Notes under the pieces: generated by a model
Seen by the model: the letters and a program-made list of their open reading frames with translations, nothing else
Database searches by the model: none
Told to the model about the DNA's origin: nothing
Translations under genes and position numbers: made by a program
Part shown: piece by piece, positions 36,580 to 49,413 of the stretch
Position numbering within the stretch: position 1 is the first letter of the stretch
How the letters are laid out: every line of letters starts with the position of its first letter
Origin: Viscum album
Taxonomy: Eukaryota; Streptophyta; Magnoliopsida; Santalales; Viscaceae
Assembly: GCA_963277665.1 (NCBI GenBank)
Contig: OY728142.1
Span: forward strand, 13,592,001-13,656,000
DNA length: 64,000 nucleotides
Direction of reading: 5' to 3'

Positions 36580-37400
36580 CTCTCACCATTATGCAAGAAG
36601 TATATGTAGGTTTTGGCAGTCATCCTCAGTCAGAAACAAATCTCTCAAATACAATTAAGAGGACCTTTTATTTTTTGTCATTAATAACACATTATTTCAT
36701 GGAATTCACCATGAAATGTATTATAATCCAAATAAATTCAAAATTTATCCACCTTCCCCTATAATTTATATATACTACCAAAAAATCATGATAATTTTTA
36801 ATTTATGGAATAAATTTATCATCAAATTTTAGGAGATAAACTTCATTACAATATTTGTTATCCCTCATATGATATTGATGGAAAATGGTCCCAATTTTCT
36901 CTCTTCATGGTTGAATAATATGTATTGATAATATGGAATTTAGTTTAACCACTCGTACTATTACTGTATAGAGTAAAATGAGAAAATTGAGGCTTTAAAC
37001 AAAACCCTATATAACATACCATAAAATATGGTTCACCAAGGTAATAATTCATAGCTTGAAATATTTCTACATTCATTGTTGTAATATCACACCATGACCC
37101 ATACTATTATGAGAGTAACCCCATATTCAATTTTATATGGGATAGATTAAGTACTTACCATTGAGGCTCAACTTCCCTCACTAAGAACATTTATATATGA
37201 CAAGTTTTCTAAAGATGAGAGGTCTTAAAAGTAGGCTGATGATTTAGAATGACTCAATGAGATATTTTTCACCCTTCTCATAGCTTTAATGTTTTTCATA
37301 ATCAAGTTGAATGGGATTTTAATAATAAATTTCACCTTTTTTTATTCCTCAAAATAGAGATCATATTTATTTGCAAAACCTAGATGATACCAGGAAAGAA
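36580..37400 (+). pseudogene. Integrase of Tat/Ogre-like element D
   Basis: Integrase blocks follow in order. EVYVGFGSHPQSETNLSNTI is the HHCC start (family EvHeGicGpHmnGh.LarKI). Then come FIHLPL, the SW.FLIYGINL block (PWPFSVWGIDvIG) and EKIEALNKTLYNI (GqVEAaNKTIknIL), which keeps the Glu of the D,D,E triad. MRVTPYSILYGID and IEAQLPSLRTFIYD (TPYSLVYGmEAVLPIEvEiPSLR) close the core, then DLE.LNE. Many stops and shifts are present. With the other domains this completes the PR-RT-RH-RH-INT order of a Tat-type element on the plus strand. Confidence 0.78.
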
Positions 37401-40400
37401 TCCTATGAAGCTCGAGCCAAAGTGGGAGAAACCTTAAATTATATTAAAGGTCTAATATAATGAAGCCTACTCCATGTCTACCATGGATGAATAATGCCTT
37501 ACACCTACCAAAAATGATAGGTTTCTCATGAAATACATTTCTTTATTTTCATAATATTCAACAAATGTCCTTTTTTATGACCATAAACTACATGTCATGA
37601 TCCTCCCTCTCACATGAAATTAAATTACACAACACTAGTATTAAATGTATGAATCCAAAATACATAGAATATAATCCTCACCATATGACATTAAATTGCA
37701 TGGCCTCCATCTTAGTTGTATGAAATTAAAGTACCCAAAACACATTTACCATGTGATGTCAAACTAAATGGTTACCATCATCATCATAAGATGTTAAACT
37801 ATATAGTAAATTTATTTGTTATATGAAATTAAAATATATAACAACCACTATATAAATGACGGAAAATCTCATGATATGTGTTGAAAACACCCCCAGTATG
37901 TTCTTTAGTGTAGTGGAAGTTATTCTTCAATTGCCTTTTTCACATTGATAATGACTCGTGTGATCTTAGAGATCTTGGTTGATAACCTTATTTGGCCCAA
38001 CTAGGATAATCATGATCAAATACAAGAGAAAAAATGATATACCCAATATGAATTTTACTACTTAGAGAGACACATTATTCATGGAATAATTTCATGATAC
38101 AAGATCCATATATGTGTAGGAATTCTTGAACCACAATCTACATAATCCCAAAGGATATTAATTCACCTCTCCCTGTATATGATCCAAATGTGTGTAGAGA
38201 ATTTCTCTTTAGAAAATATTTTTGGATTTATTCATGTTCTGATAGGATATGTAGTGACACTAAAGTCTCTAATCATAGGTAAAACCAAAATCTCCACCAT
38301 TAAATAGACTTCTCTATTTATCATATATTGGAGAGATATAAATGTCATGAAGGATCCTAAGAACTATGTGTTTCATGATTACTTATCTAATAGGATATGT
38401 AGTGACTGTTACATCCCATATCTAGGGCCTAATTGTAAATTCTATCAACCAAAATTGCCTCTTTGCCTACACAAAGGAGATTCTAGTGAAGATTTGTTTA
38501 CGAACATGCATCGTGAAAGGATAGAACAAAAAAAATTCCCTAAAATTATTATGGATATATAAATATCATTAAATTATGATAAAATATACCCATTTTATAT
38601 AATGTAATTTTATTCCATGTATCACAACGTTAAACAACATGACAGATTATCCACCTTGTATGAATTTAAACTTCACATAAAAGCTTCTTAAACATGGCCT
38701 CATCTCCCAAAATAATATCATGATCCACATAAAGGTTCCTCGAATAGTGTAGTTCACACAAAAATCATCATGATAAATACTCCCTTTCTCATTATTATAT
38801 CATAATATTTGGAGCCTCCCCTAAATTATAAGTGATATAAATTTCTTTACACCTTTTATCTCAACATACACTTCTAAACCATATGTTCAAGACCCATCCC
38901 TAAGTCTTTATTCATTTTAATACCTTTTAAGGTAATCATGAAATCCTATCCCTAGAAAAATAAAACCCAAAAATCCTCTACCATACTTTCTAAATGATTT
39001 CATTTCATAAACCACACTTCTTAATTTATGAATCTTGGATTTATACCAACCCCCCTTGTCTATCAGAAACAAACTCATTGGAATCGAAATGAAACTTCTA
39101 CTTGGGTGATTATATATCCCCCAAATATGGATCTATATTAACACCATTGATATGGAATGTCAACTTATGGAATCCTTATCCTATAGGGGAAGTTCATTTA
39201 ATTTTTATACATCTTAATAAAATCAAAATAGAACAAAATTTTAAAATATGGCCCAAAGTCATCTTAATGTTTATACATCTTAATGTTGGGTCACCTTTAA
39301 CCATTACCACTAATTATATTGTCACAACCCCTTATGGTTTGATAATTACACCTTTAAACTATGTGCACCTCTATTGTGAGATTGTATATACTTGAATTAG
39401 GCTATCAATTTCTGGAAGGTCATTGCATTTCCCTTTCATATAAGATGTTCCACATCACATGTGTTAAAAGGTGGATAAACCAAAACTTAGTATATATTTG
39501 TAAACATTATATGAACATAAAATATATCCCTATAATGGTTCAGACCATAATACCATAAACTATATGTGAAAAGGACCTAAAAATTATCAGGATTAAAACT
39601 TGTAAAGGTTATCCTAAGAAGAAGTGAAGTATTCACTCAGTAATACATTCACATTAATATCTTTGAAATTTTTTATAGAATAAGTAAAAAAGGGATGAAA
39701 AAATATCATAAGGTCCACCATATGGAACAAGTATAATTTCATCCATGCTAACTAGATCAATTGGTTCATGTAAAATTTAGAGTGATGAAACATCATATCC
39801 CTTCACCTAATTTTTTTTTGAATATAGTGGAATAGAATTCAGGTTACTAGAGTCTTTATTAGATATTCCCTTTTATATGATCCTACTTCCTTTCATAATA
39901 ATTTGAATCTTCACGAACATTTCATTGGATATTAGTAATGATTTTATTAAACTCTAATGGAAACATCTTCTTGATTATTCATATTATAACCCAAATCTAT
40001 ATCTTCATAAGAACCAATAATATTACATTTCATACAATGTAATCTATATATTAAATAAGATAATACTATAATTTTTATACACCATAACACCATTTCAATG
40101 GGAAACATCTTTCAAACATGGTTTTTTGTTATCCCCAAAAAAGATATATCATCTCATCACTAAAGATTCATACAATTTTATTTATTAATTAAACAATAAA
40201 TAATCAAACTATTCTAGTGGATCATGTATATTTAATTTCATACACATTTGTATGAAGACTAATTTTTAAAATAGAGTTTAACAACTCATCCTCTAACCAT
40301 GAATTGATTTTTGTTGTGAAAATACAAAGAAAAAATCATGTCAGTCCAAGATTCATGATCATAAATATAATTCCCCATTTTCCAGTATAGTCTACATCAA

Positions 40401-42500
40401 AAAATATATATCCATTCACATAAACTATCTCTCTACCCTTGCTATGGGATTTTCATACACATTCATTCAAAGCTATGTGTCATTAAACTATATCAATATG
40501 TTGTTTACACATCATGACCTTAAACTGTGAACAACGTGGTCATTTTTTTCTTACCATATAAATTAGCAATACTAGTTCAACTAGAATGGTTTGAAATTGA
40601 ATAAGGATATAAAATAGTCATTAAGTATAAAACCCATAAATGGATGACCAATATAAAAATAGATCATATGCTTACAAGACACACAATTCACATGGTTCAA
40701 AATATTTGAGCACTTATAGTTAAAGAGGGCATAAAACTTGTTATATTGAAAACTTTTAAAGAGATATCTAAGAAAAATTTAGGTCCTTGAACAATATTTC
40801 TCCTAAATATGAGGCTTATGTGAAATTTATAGAGATAAAATAAAATACTAAATTATTTCATTGTATATATTATAACTCTAGTAGAAGTTGGGTTATGCTT
40901 TCTAGGTCCCTTGGACTGGTAAAACTATAAATAATTCTCTCATTAAATGATATTTGGTTTATCATACCATTTGATTCACAAAAAATGAGTGAAGGAAAAA
41001 CTTCATATCTCTCAATACTTTTTAAAAATTTGAATCTACATTCCAAATCCCCCCTCTATGATCTTCTTCTCCCTATGTCAAATAATTTATCTAAATATAT
41101 CAAATCTAGTGTTATGATGATGGTACTTATGCCTATTCCTGTATTTAAGGAATTAGTAGAAGGATATCATTCCTTCAAACATTAAAAATCTTATGTCATG
41201 GATATGGTACTTATATATATAAAAATCCATGATCCATCTGAAAAAGAAATCAACATAACTCAAGTTTTTCTAATTTGTGATTTCTTTTATTAATTATAAA
41301 TCTAATGTATTGGGATGATCAAAAAATACATTTTGATTAATAATGTTTCAAATGTTTTTATAAGATGATGAAAAATATTAGGAAATGATTTATAAAATTA
41401 AAAATTGGTAATTGACTGAGGATTTTTTCATTTATCAAAATGGAAAAAGGGGAGTCTCCTTGAGTTGAAATCTCTCATTATTGAAATTATGTATTACAAA
41501 ATTCTATATACATACTTATGAAGTATATAGATCAATAATTTATCACCATCATTTTTTTAATCTTTGATAGCTCTATAGATTCACTCACCTTATTATAAAG
41601 AAAAATTTATGTCATATCAGCAACAAAATAATTTTCCTGGTTTTGAATTTCATTAGAGCCTAATAGATTTATACTAACTATTAATTGATTGAATCCAACT
41701 CTTATTAGAAATGGATATCCTATAGATATTTCTTTTAAACTCACCTTTAATATTATAATAGCTTCTTGTCATGGTTAATTTATTCCTGAGACACTGTATC
41801 TTGTATGTAAGCATATTTTCCTCGTAATATTACCCTTATAAGTAGTTTTTTTAACAATTTATCTTGTACCCATTATTGAATTTACCTTTTCCCTTCATAA
41901 TAGATCTCTCAATAATCAAACAAATTATATACAAATGTAGTAAAAAATATTAATCTTGTAATTTGTTTAGGGAAATACCCCTAGGGGAGTCTTTGAAACC
42001 AACCTTCACATATCATACAAGATAAATTAGTGAGATACAAGAAAATCATTTCCGGAATCCAACTCCACCTATAAACTATGTACTAGAGGTGAGACATACC
42101 CCAGAATCAATGTACTCAAGGAAATGGATTGTGTCCACCCACAAATTTGGTAGGTTCTAGAGTTGTTTAATATATTTATTTCTATAATATTGAAATTGAT
42201 ATTGGAATGACTTTTTTAGGATGGAAAGTTACATTTGACCCTATAGAAAGTGATAAAACCTGGTGAAAGAAAATTATTGAGAAAATATAGAAATAGAAAA
42301 GGATAATGAGTTAATGGAGTAATAAATACTCACACATGGACTAATCAACCGATGGATCTAGGTATCTCTCTAAATTATAGAATTCATTGTCCAATAAAAT
42401 AGGGACTTATTGAGGGGGTATTATTTCTTAAGTATTTTTAGATTCTACCTTAGATGAACTATGAGAATAAATTCTTTTGGGATTTTGGGCTAGTGTTCCT
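37401..42500. other. Unassigned sequence downstream of D integrase (3' UTR, possibly 3' LTR)
   Basis: No gene is recognised in this 5.1-kb stretch. It should contain the 3' untranslated region and perhaps the 3' LTR of D. A TGTTACATCCCATATCTAGG string at about 38408 resembles a gypsy LTR start, but I see no second copy to prove it. Short open frames (38347-38562, 39102-39395, 40985-41185) carry no known motif. Degenerate short repeats occur at 37560-37870. Confidence 0.35.
37560..37870. repeat. Degenerate tandem repeats downstream of element D pol
   Basis: At least six copies of a loose CATATGAAATTAAAnTA-like unit (for example at 37613, 37684, 37718, 37755, 37787 and 37822) occur with a spacing of roughly 30-70 bases. 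Related single copies appear near 38660, 40475 and 40510. Tandem repeats in the 3' untranslated region are a known feature of Tat/Ogre elements, but these are so diverged that the period is uncertain. Confidence 0.45.
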
Positions 42501-44874
42501 ATAACAACCCCAACCCTACACCCTTAGATCTGGTTCTTAAAACATAATATTAACATTTCTGGATTTGTTACCAATAATCCTGACCCAATATTGTCCATCC
42601 AAAATATAAAACATAAAATGGAAATATTGGATGACTTATATAACCTAGTAATTTTCACATTTATAGTTTTAAAGAATTAGGACAATATCTTACATAACAA
42701 CACCCATATATTCAAGTGGTAATTTTTTCCACTATACTTATCATTTCATATTCAAAATTAAGTATTCAACATCTCCGATAAATTTCTTCCCACTTGAATC
42801 TTTTCTAGACATTGTTATTTTAAAATTATTCATAATAAACTGGTGAAATATTTCATTTTTTGCATAACAATAAACATTTTTCTTTCATAACTATATTTAA
42901 CTATGGAAAAGAAACAGGTTTCATAATCCTTTATTTAAAGAAATAATAATCCATCATAATACATAATAATGATTTTATTATTAAAAAATTTACTTAGTGG
43001 ATCACAACTGAGATCTAGGTTTATTTTCCTTGATTAATAAAAATACTATAAAAATATCATTTAAACATTCTTGTGAAAAACACCCTTTTCAAATTTAAAA
43101 ATAAATGCAACATTAATAATTTATAGTATATTAGAAAAATCATATTCATTGAAAATAAAATTGGAAACTAATAATGAAATATTAAAATAAAATAATGGTC
43201 ATGATGGTGGGAAAATATTTTCACCCCATAATTGATAAAATTAATATTTTATTCACACCTTCGATAAACATTACATTATCCATAAAATGAAAATAATATT
43301 ATTTTTAAAACATCTATAAAAGTTAAAAAATGGATAAAAATTAATTTAAATATTTATTTAATAATATTCAAAAACTTTCCTGAAATTATTTTATGAAACA
43401 TGGATATGGAATAAATATATTTTATGATTTAAAAAAACAGATGAGATCAATACCACATACAAACAAATTTCTTGATGTTTATTTAATAAATAATGGAGGA
43501 AATGAAAATTAAACATGTAAACCAAATTAATTAAAAAATTATAATATAAAAAATTTGTTTTATTAAAATTATAGAATAATATTTCCTCAATTGAAACATG
43601 AATATAAACAATATCAAAAGAAGAGAATATTGTAAGATAAATCCTTTACCTCTTTGGTAGCTTTAGAATAAAAAAATTGAGATAAAGAGTTTGATATGGA
43701 TATATAACTACCATGATCTTCATGAATTAATATGTAAAAGTTCATTCAAGAGGAAGTAAGTACACCATAAAATGAAATTATAGTGCATGGCATGAAATAT
43801 TTCTTTGGAAAATGAGATTATGACCATAAAAACCATTAAAAATATCATAACTTTTTAATTGATAATTAATCCATGAATTTATTATTTAAATAGAGATAAA
43901 TCCACATAAATCAAGTTTAAATATGTATTAAATCAATTTTTAGATCAATTCACATATAATAATAGCATAAAAATTCAATGAAGTATAATTATTACCAAAT
44001 GAATGAAAATTGAATTAAGAAACCCGTTGTCACATTGTAACTTTCTTATAAAATTACATTAGATGAGGCAATTTGAATTTAAAATTAAAATAACATAGAG
44101 TGTGAATTATAAAGTATATAAGATGTAAAATGGGTGATATATACAATTTTTTAAGTTAATTTTGTGTATGACAATAAAACATTACTTAATAAAGGGAGAT
44201 TGAGATGAAATCCCTTACCTCAAATCCAAAATTAATATGCATGGCCTTTAATAAATTTATAATAAGTTTATATCAAATATTTTACATCCTAATAAAACAT
44301 TAAATGATTAAAACCTTGTACCAAAACCATTTATTTCATTTATTTTGTTGACATACTTAATTACAATATTGGTTAATTTCACACCATGTGTTTTGAGGAC
44401 ATTTGATTCATAATTTTAAAATGAATTTGGTATGATGAATGTGATCTGAAAGATGATTGTTCCATCATCTATAATATAATAATAATTAAAAAATTATCAT
44501 TTTAATACATTAATCATACTTCTAATATTAATTTTTAAATATGGTTATAAAAAATGAATTATGTTACAATCATGGAGATGGTTGGTCGTACATACGCATG
44601 AGTAAAAATTCAATTTTTTAATAGATATAAAGAAAAGAAGATAAGTATTATTTTAAAATAATAGAATTATGATTATATAATAAATTTCATAACAAATATT
44701 CAAATAAATGTATATATACTATCCATGTGATTTTATAATAAGAAATAAATCACATTGTTTTGTGGGGGTGGTAATCCATAGGTATGCACAAACGACATTA
44801 TCATTTATTAGTGGATGGATTGATAAAAAATAGATGATATATATCTTTCCAAAATGATAATTACATCATGAATA

Positions 44875-44892
44875 TATATATATATATATATA
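44875..44892. repeat. (AT)n microsatellite
   Basis: About nine AT dinucleotides inside C's 3' LTR. A shorter run lies at the matching place (about 61719) in the other LTR. Confidence 0.85.
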
Positions 44893-45290
44893 ATTCATCA
44901 TTTTAACCATCCATGATAGGCGGTGATGGAAAACAAAATACATTGGTTCATGAGGTGATAATACATCGTACACACAAATTATGGATTATTTTCCAATTTG
45001 ATAGAGGAGGATATTGATATAGGTTATTCTATTCACATAGTAAAACATAATTCTAGGTAATAGGAATATTTTTGTATTTCATCATGGTTAAAAAATATTT
45101 GAAGGAGGTATAAGAAGAAATAAATCTAAAACTTTCTATTAAAATCTATACATCTTTTTCAGAAAACCACATTTACATTACACATTAATCCCTATATGGT
45201 TGGTATTATTTAGAAAATAATATCTATATAATGAGGTTATGGATTTTATGAAGTTATTTTGGTAGTTCTAGGCCAGAAAAAATGTTATTG

Positions 45291-45295
45291 ATGTG
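45291..45295. other. Target-site duplication of element E (left copy)
   Basis: ATGTG precedes the LTR start TGAAAAAC. The right copy after the 3' LTR is AAGTG (54804-54808), 4 of 5 identical. Confidence 0.55.
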
Positions 45296-45608
45296 TGAAA
45301 AACCTTTGTTGTGTTTTGTTTAACGATGTTTTGTATTTGTTGACAACTAATATTTTTGTTGAAGAATGGTTTTGACTTATAGAAAGTTGAAGTTGCTGGT
45401 TGCTGAAGATTTATTTAAATAAGATTGTGTTGAAGAATAAAAAGTCATTAGTTAAGAAAGTGTCTCAAACTTTCTAAACATAATCTCATATTACTTTGCT
45501 GATATTAAAGTTCTCACAAATCCTGAAAAGTTTAATGATAAAATATATTGAAGAAATGGTGAAGAGGATTGATGTTTTTCGCAAATAAAAATTATAAGAA
45601 AGTTCGGA

Positions 45609-46425
45609 ACCAGTTTTCCTGAACTAGTTTTGCTAAACCTGTTCTCCTGATCCTATTTTTCCTAACCAATTTTCCTGAACAATTTTTCCTGAACCTATTT
45701 CCAAAACCTATTTCCTGAACCAGTTTGCTGAGTCTATTTCTTGAACCTAAAATTTGGAGTCTACATCCTGAGCCAGAAATTTGGAGTCTACATCCTTAGC
45801 TTGAAATTTTGAGTCTACTTCTTGATCAAGAAATTCAGAGTCTACTTCATGAGCCACAAATTCGGAGTCTACTTCATGATCCAAAAATTTTGAGTCTACT
45901 TCCTAAACGTATAATTCAGAGTCTACTTCCTGATCCAGATATTTAGAGTCTACTTCTTAAGCCAGAAATTCGGAGTCTACTTCCTAAGCCAGAAATTTGG
46001 AGACTAATTCCTAAACCTAAAATTCAGAGTCTACTTTCTGAGCCAGAAATTCGGAGTCTCTTTCCTGATCCAGAAACTTGGAGTTTACTTCTTGAGGCAG
46101 AAATTTGGAGTTTACTTTATGAGCTAGAAATTCGGAGTCTACTTCCTGAGGCAGAAATTCGGAGTCTACTTCCTGAGCTAGAAATTCGAAGTCTACTTCC
46201 TGAGCTAGAAATTCAGAGTCTACTTCATGAACCTGAAATTCAGAGTCTACTTCCTAAGCCTGACATTTGGAGTTTCCTGAACTAGTTTTCCTGAACCAGT
46301 TTTCCTGAACCAGTTTTCCAAAAGCAGTTTTCTGGAACTAGTTTTCCTGAACCAGTTTTCCGGAACCAGTTTTCCTGAACCAGTTTTCTTGAACCTGTTT
46401 TCTTGAACCTGTTTTCCTGAACCTA
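45609..46425. repeat. A-B-A minisatellite block in 5' LTR of E
   Basis: A first array of a roughly 14-bp unit (TTTTCCTGAACCAG) spans about 45609-45747. About 19 copies of a 27-bp unit (core GAGTCTACTTCCTGAGCC then AGAAATTCG) fill about 45748-46270. A second array of the 14-bp unit ends at about 46425. The same three-part layout is present at 53141-53950. Open frames across it are artefacts of the 27-bp period being a multiple of three. Confidence 0.9.
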
Positions 46426-46637
46426 AAATCATAACCAAGATCCAGCCTTATCATTCTAAAGAAGATATGAAGAGTTCAACAAAACCCGAATTTCATCTTT
46501 TCATAAATCTTGAATAAATTTTAGGATATTTGAAGAAGTAAAATATTGAAGATTAATGTGATATATTTGCAGAGTTTTTAAGATTTGAGGAATCGGGAAT
46601 GATTTTCAAGATTCCCGCCTTTGTTTTCTAAGTTACC

Positions 46638-46646
46638 TATAAGTAT
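46638..46646 (+). promoter_or_regulatory. TATA box in 5' LTR of E
   Basis: TATAAGTAT in the context AGTTACCTATAAGTATGTGC. The 3' LTR has the better TATAAATAT at 54168 in the same context. It lies just downstream of the minisatellite block, as expected for a U3/R junction. Confidence 0.6.
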
Positions 46647-47275
46647 GTGCTTAGATCATTCACTCATTTTCAACCTTTTTTACATATGCAGAAAAGGCAG
46701 AGTGCTGGAGAATTCTAAGTGAAAGTTCCTCCCATATTGAATATGTTTCCTTGAGTGTTTTAGAAGAAGAGAATCAGAATCATCTTATCTTGCTGAGAAG
46801 ACCTGTTTCAGAAAATTGGATTCAAGAAATCTTATTGAAGATTCAGAGTGAGAATTTGTGGAGCAGCTTAACAAAGTTCTTATTCTTGTGTTTGGATCAT
46901 TTTTTCTTTAAGGAAAAATGGTAAACTTATGGGAGTTAGTATAATATTTCCTATCGGGAGATAGAAGGTGTCGAATGAGAGTTGGCACAAGTTGTATTCT
47001 CTTTTTCATTATAGTGGACTTCCATATACCAACGGATGTGGCTATGGCAAGGAATTAGGTTCTCTTATTGAGGTTAAACCTTGTAAATCTTGTGTGCCTT
47101 TATCGATTTACCTTTCTTGTATAATTGAGTTTTTTGATAAATGTTGATACGGAAATAAGTATTAATCGGTTTTAAGGGTTAAGTTTCTTAATGTTTTGAA
47201 ACATATAAAAAGTTAAACAACTGATTCAACCCCCCCCCCCCTTCTCAATTGTTATTCGATCCTTGGAACATCAAG

Positions 47276-47291
47276 TTGTATCAGAGGGAGG
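47276..47291 (+). other. Primer-binding site of element E
   Basis: TTGTATCAGAGGGAGG begins two bases after the LTR end CA. It matches the initiator-Met tRNA primer site TGGTATCAGAG except for one base at the start. Confidence 0.8.
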
Positions 47292-47312
47292 TTCCCTTGT
47301 TTAATACATATC

Positions 47313-48490
47313 ATGGAGAATATCAATTCTGTTAATATTAGAGGAATTTCTACCATCGATGGAAAGAATTATTATGGATGGAAAAATAAGATGATTAATT
47401 ATCTCTTATCTCTTGGACTTGAAGTTTTTGATGCTTCTACTATTGGCTTTACACCTATTGAGAAAAATGCTCCTATGATGTTTTCTAATAAGAGAAACAT
47501 AGACATTGATGGAAAGGCTAGAAATTTATTCTCATGTCCTTATCAGAAAATATTTATCAGAAGGTGATGGGTCTCACAACATCAAAAAGGATGTGGGACA
47601 AGCTGGAAAGTGTTTTCAAAGGAAACACAAAAGTCTAGGAGTCCAAGATACAAATCTGGCGTAGTAAGTTTTAAGACATTAGGATGAGAGATGATGAAAC
47701 AATTTATGAATACTTCACCAGATTTAATGAAATTGTATGCAACATTAGAGGATTCAGAGAAGACTTGGAAGATTCTACAATTGTGAATAAACTTATGAGA
47801 AAATTTCCAGACATGTTTGATTCTAAAATTTCAGCATTATAAGATAAGGATGATTTATCTCTTGATGAACTTCATAGCTTTCTTGTTTCTTATGAAATGA
47901 GGAAAGCTCCAATATTTAAGAAGAAGACAAAAGATGAAATGGATTTTGAAGCTATGAGAAAGATGAAAATCCAAGATGACGATGAAGCTAATCCTTGTGA
48001 GTCTGTTGATAAGGAAGATGAAGAGTTGAATGAAAAAATCATGTCTCTCATATCCAAGAACAATTGAATAGGAAGAGGAATATACGGAGGGAAACTTCTT
48101 CTCTAATGTTTTGAGTGTGGTGGAATTAGAAACATTGCTATGAATTTCCCTAAGAGGAAAGTTAGAGAATATCAAGATGTTTCTAATGAGAATCCTCGAT
48201 GGAAGAAGTATAACAAGAATGAAAAAGAAGATATGACTTCTAAATAACTCAAGAAGAAGTTTTATGGAAACAAAATAATTATGTTGAGCAAGAAGGTTGA
48301 ATCTGAATCATCTGAAAATGATTCATCAGAAGAAGAAAATAAAGAAAGATTCAGAACCTTCATTAAAAAGGTTGAGAATACAAATGTTTCCTCAGGAAGT
48401 GATAAAGGAGGTGAAGAATCAAACAGAGAATATCAATTAAGATCTGAACTTCAGGAATGTCTTGATCAAAAAAAATCTCTTAAGAAATAA
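47313..48490 (+). pseudogene. gag of element E (UBN2-type capsid and zinc knuckle), broken
   Basis: The gag polyprotein starts at ATG 47313 (MENINSVNIRGISTIDGKNYYGW), typical of plant copia gag with the Y..W motif. A frameshift near 47560 is followed by the UBN2 core (MWDKLESVFKGN, YEYFTRFNEIVCNIRGF, LDELHSFLVSYEMR). A zinc knuckle at 48107-48148 reads CFECGGIRNIAMNF: the two first Cys remain but His is Asn and the last Cys is Phe. Stops occur at 47637, 47672, 47840 and 48065. The acidic, Glu/Ser-rich segment 48281-48490 follows. Gag would build the virus-like particle. Confidence 0.85.
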
Positions 48491-49413
48491 ATTTGTGTGA
48501 TGATGAAAATCTTGAAGAAGTTCATGATGAAATTAAATATGTAACCAATAAGGAAGATGAATACATTCAATTAATTTTATTTTAATAATATAAAATTTAT
48601 GAACAAGGAAAGATGATTGAAGATATTAGCAAGAAGCTGGAAACTAAAGAATAAGAGGTCAACAAGTTGCAATCAATAGTCATTGAGTCTAAAAATTCCC
48701 TAATGAAGATGAATGAAAACTTCCACAAAGCCACTGAAGTAAAAGCTGAGACTTCTAAGATTACTGGAAAGGCTTACCATAAGAATCAGGTGAAATCTTT
48801 TCCTATCAAAAATCATTTTTTATCTGATTCTTCTAACATTTTAGGTTATGTAAAAAGTATTTGTAAATATTGGGTGGAGAAATTATGTGAGAAACCTATC
48901 AATCCTACAAAATTAGAAAACTCACTCAAACGAAGAGTTGACCTACATCCTGAGTTTTCTAGAGCTGAAAGAAGTTATCAACCTCAATAAAATTTCTATA
49001 ATGAAAGATCATCAATTAATATAAAATCAAGATTTGATGGCTATTGTTGGTGTTGTGGAATATATGGTCGTAGAGATTATAATTTTTTTCACAATTTATC
49101 TCTACCAGGAAGAAGGTTTGAGCAAAGTGGTAGAAATAGTGAAAAAAGAATGAGTAACTTTCCGTACTCACGAAAAGTTGAAAAATTGAATTCTCAAGAT
49201 GTTAGAAACATTCCAACAAATAATAAATATGAATTTTTAGATGAAGTTTGTGGAAGATGTGATCAGTCTGGTAATCATGCTGAATGATGTATGACACTCC
49301 TTCCAGAACTAGTTTCTTATGATAAGAAATAAAAGAGATCTGAAAATAAGAAGGTTGATGAGAGAGATTTTTTTGTTGATATAGATTTGAAAGCAAGTAA
49401 GATGAACAAACCA
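48491..49413 (+). pseudogene. gag-to-protease linker of element E with two more Cys motifs
   Basis: This continues the polyprotein with coiled, Lys/Glu-rich sequence (48667-48990, 107 aa open) and two further knuckle-like motifs. CWCCGIYGRRDYNF at about 49047-49088 has Arg in place of His and Phe in place of the last Cys. CGRCDQSGNHAE.C at 49249-49290 keeps the Cys residues but contains a stop. Plant copia elements with such extra CCHC motifs between gag and protease are known. Their role is presumably nucleic-acid binding. Confidence 0.7.

Larger units (their letters stand above)
42501..45295 (-). repeat. 3' LTR of element C, lower part
   Basis: This matches 57666 onwards. Examples are ATAACAACCCCAACCC (42501) with ATAATAACCCTGAACCC (57666), ATATTGGATGACTTATATAACC (42622) with a near copy at 57790, GTAAGATAAATCCTTTACC (43632) with 60591, and a GTACGCATGAGTAA-like block (44591 and 61427). 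A minus-strand GAGGTAAGGGATTT motif lies at 44222-44207. An (AT)n run sits at 44875-44892. Element E interrupts the LTR after 45295. Confidence 0.65.
45296..47273 (+). repeat. 5' LTR of element E
   Basis: This starts TGAAAAACC and ends GGAACATCA, with a full-length match to 52827-54803. Internally there is a promoter-distal minisatellite block (about 45609-46425), a TATA box at 46638 and, near the end, twelve C residues (47230-47241). The repeat block and poly-C tract occur at the same places in the other LTR. Confidence 0.9.

Noticed and set aside
38347..38562. 71-aa frame with several Cys residues as a zinc-binding protein
   Set aside because: The Cys spacing fits no known finger and the frame is isolated in degenerate repeat sequence.
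46247..46438. 63-aa minus-strand frame rich in NWFRKTGSGKL repeats
   Set aside because: Produced by the 14-bp repeats in the 5' LTR of E; no family support.
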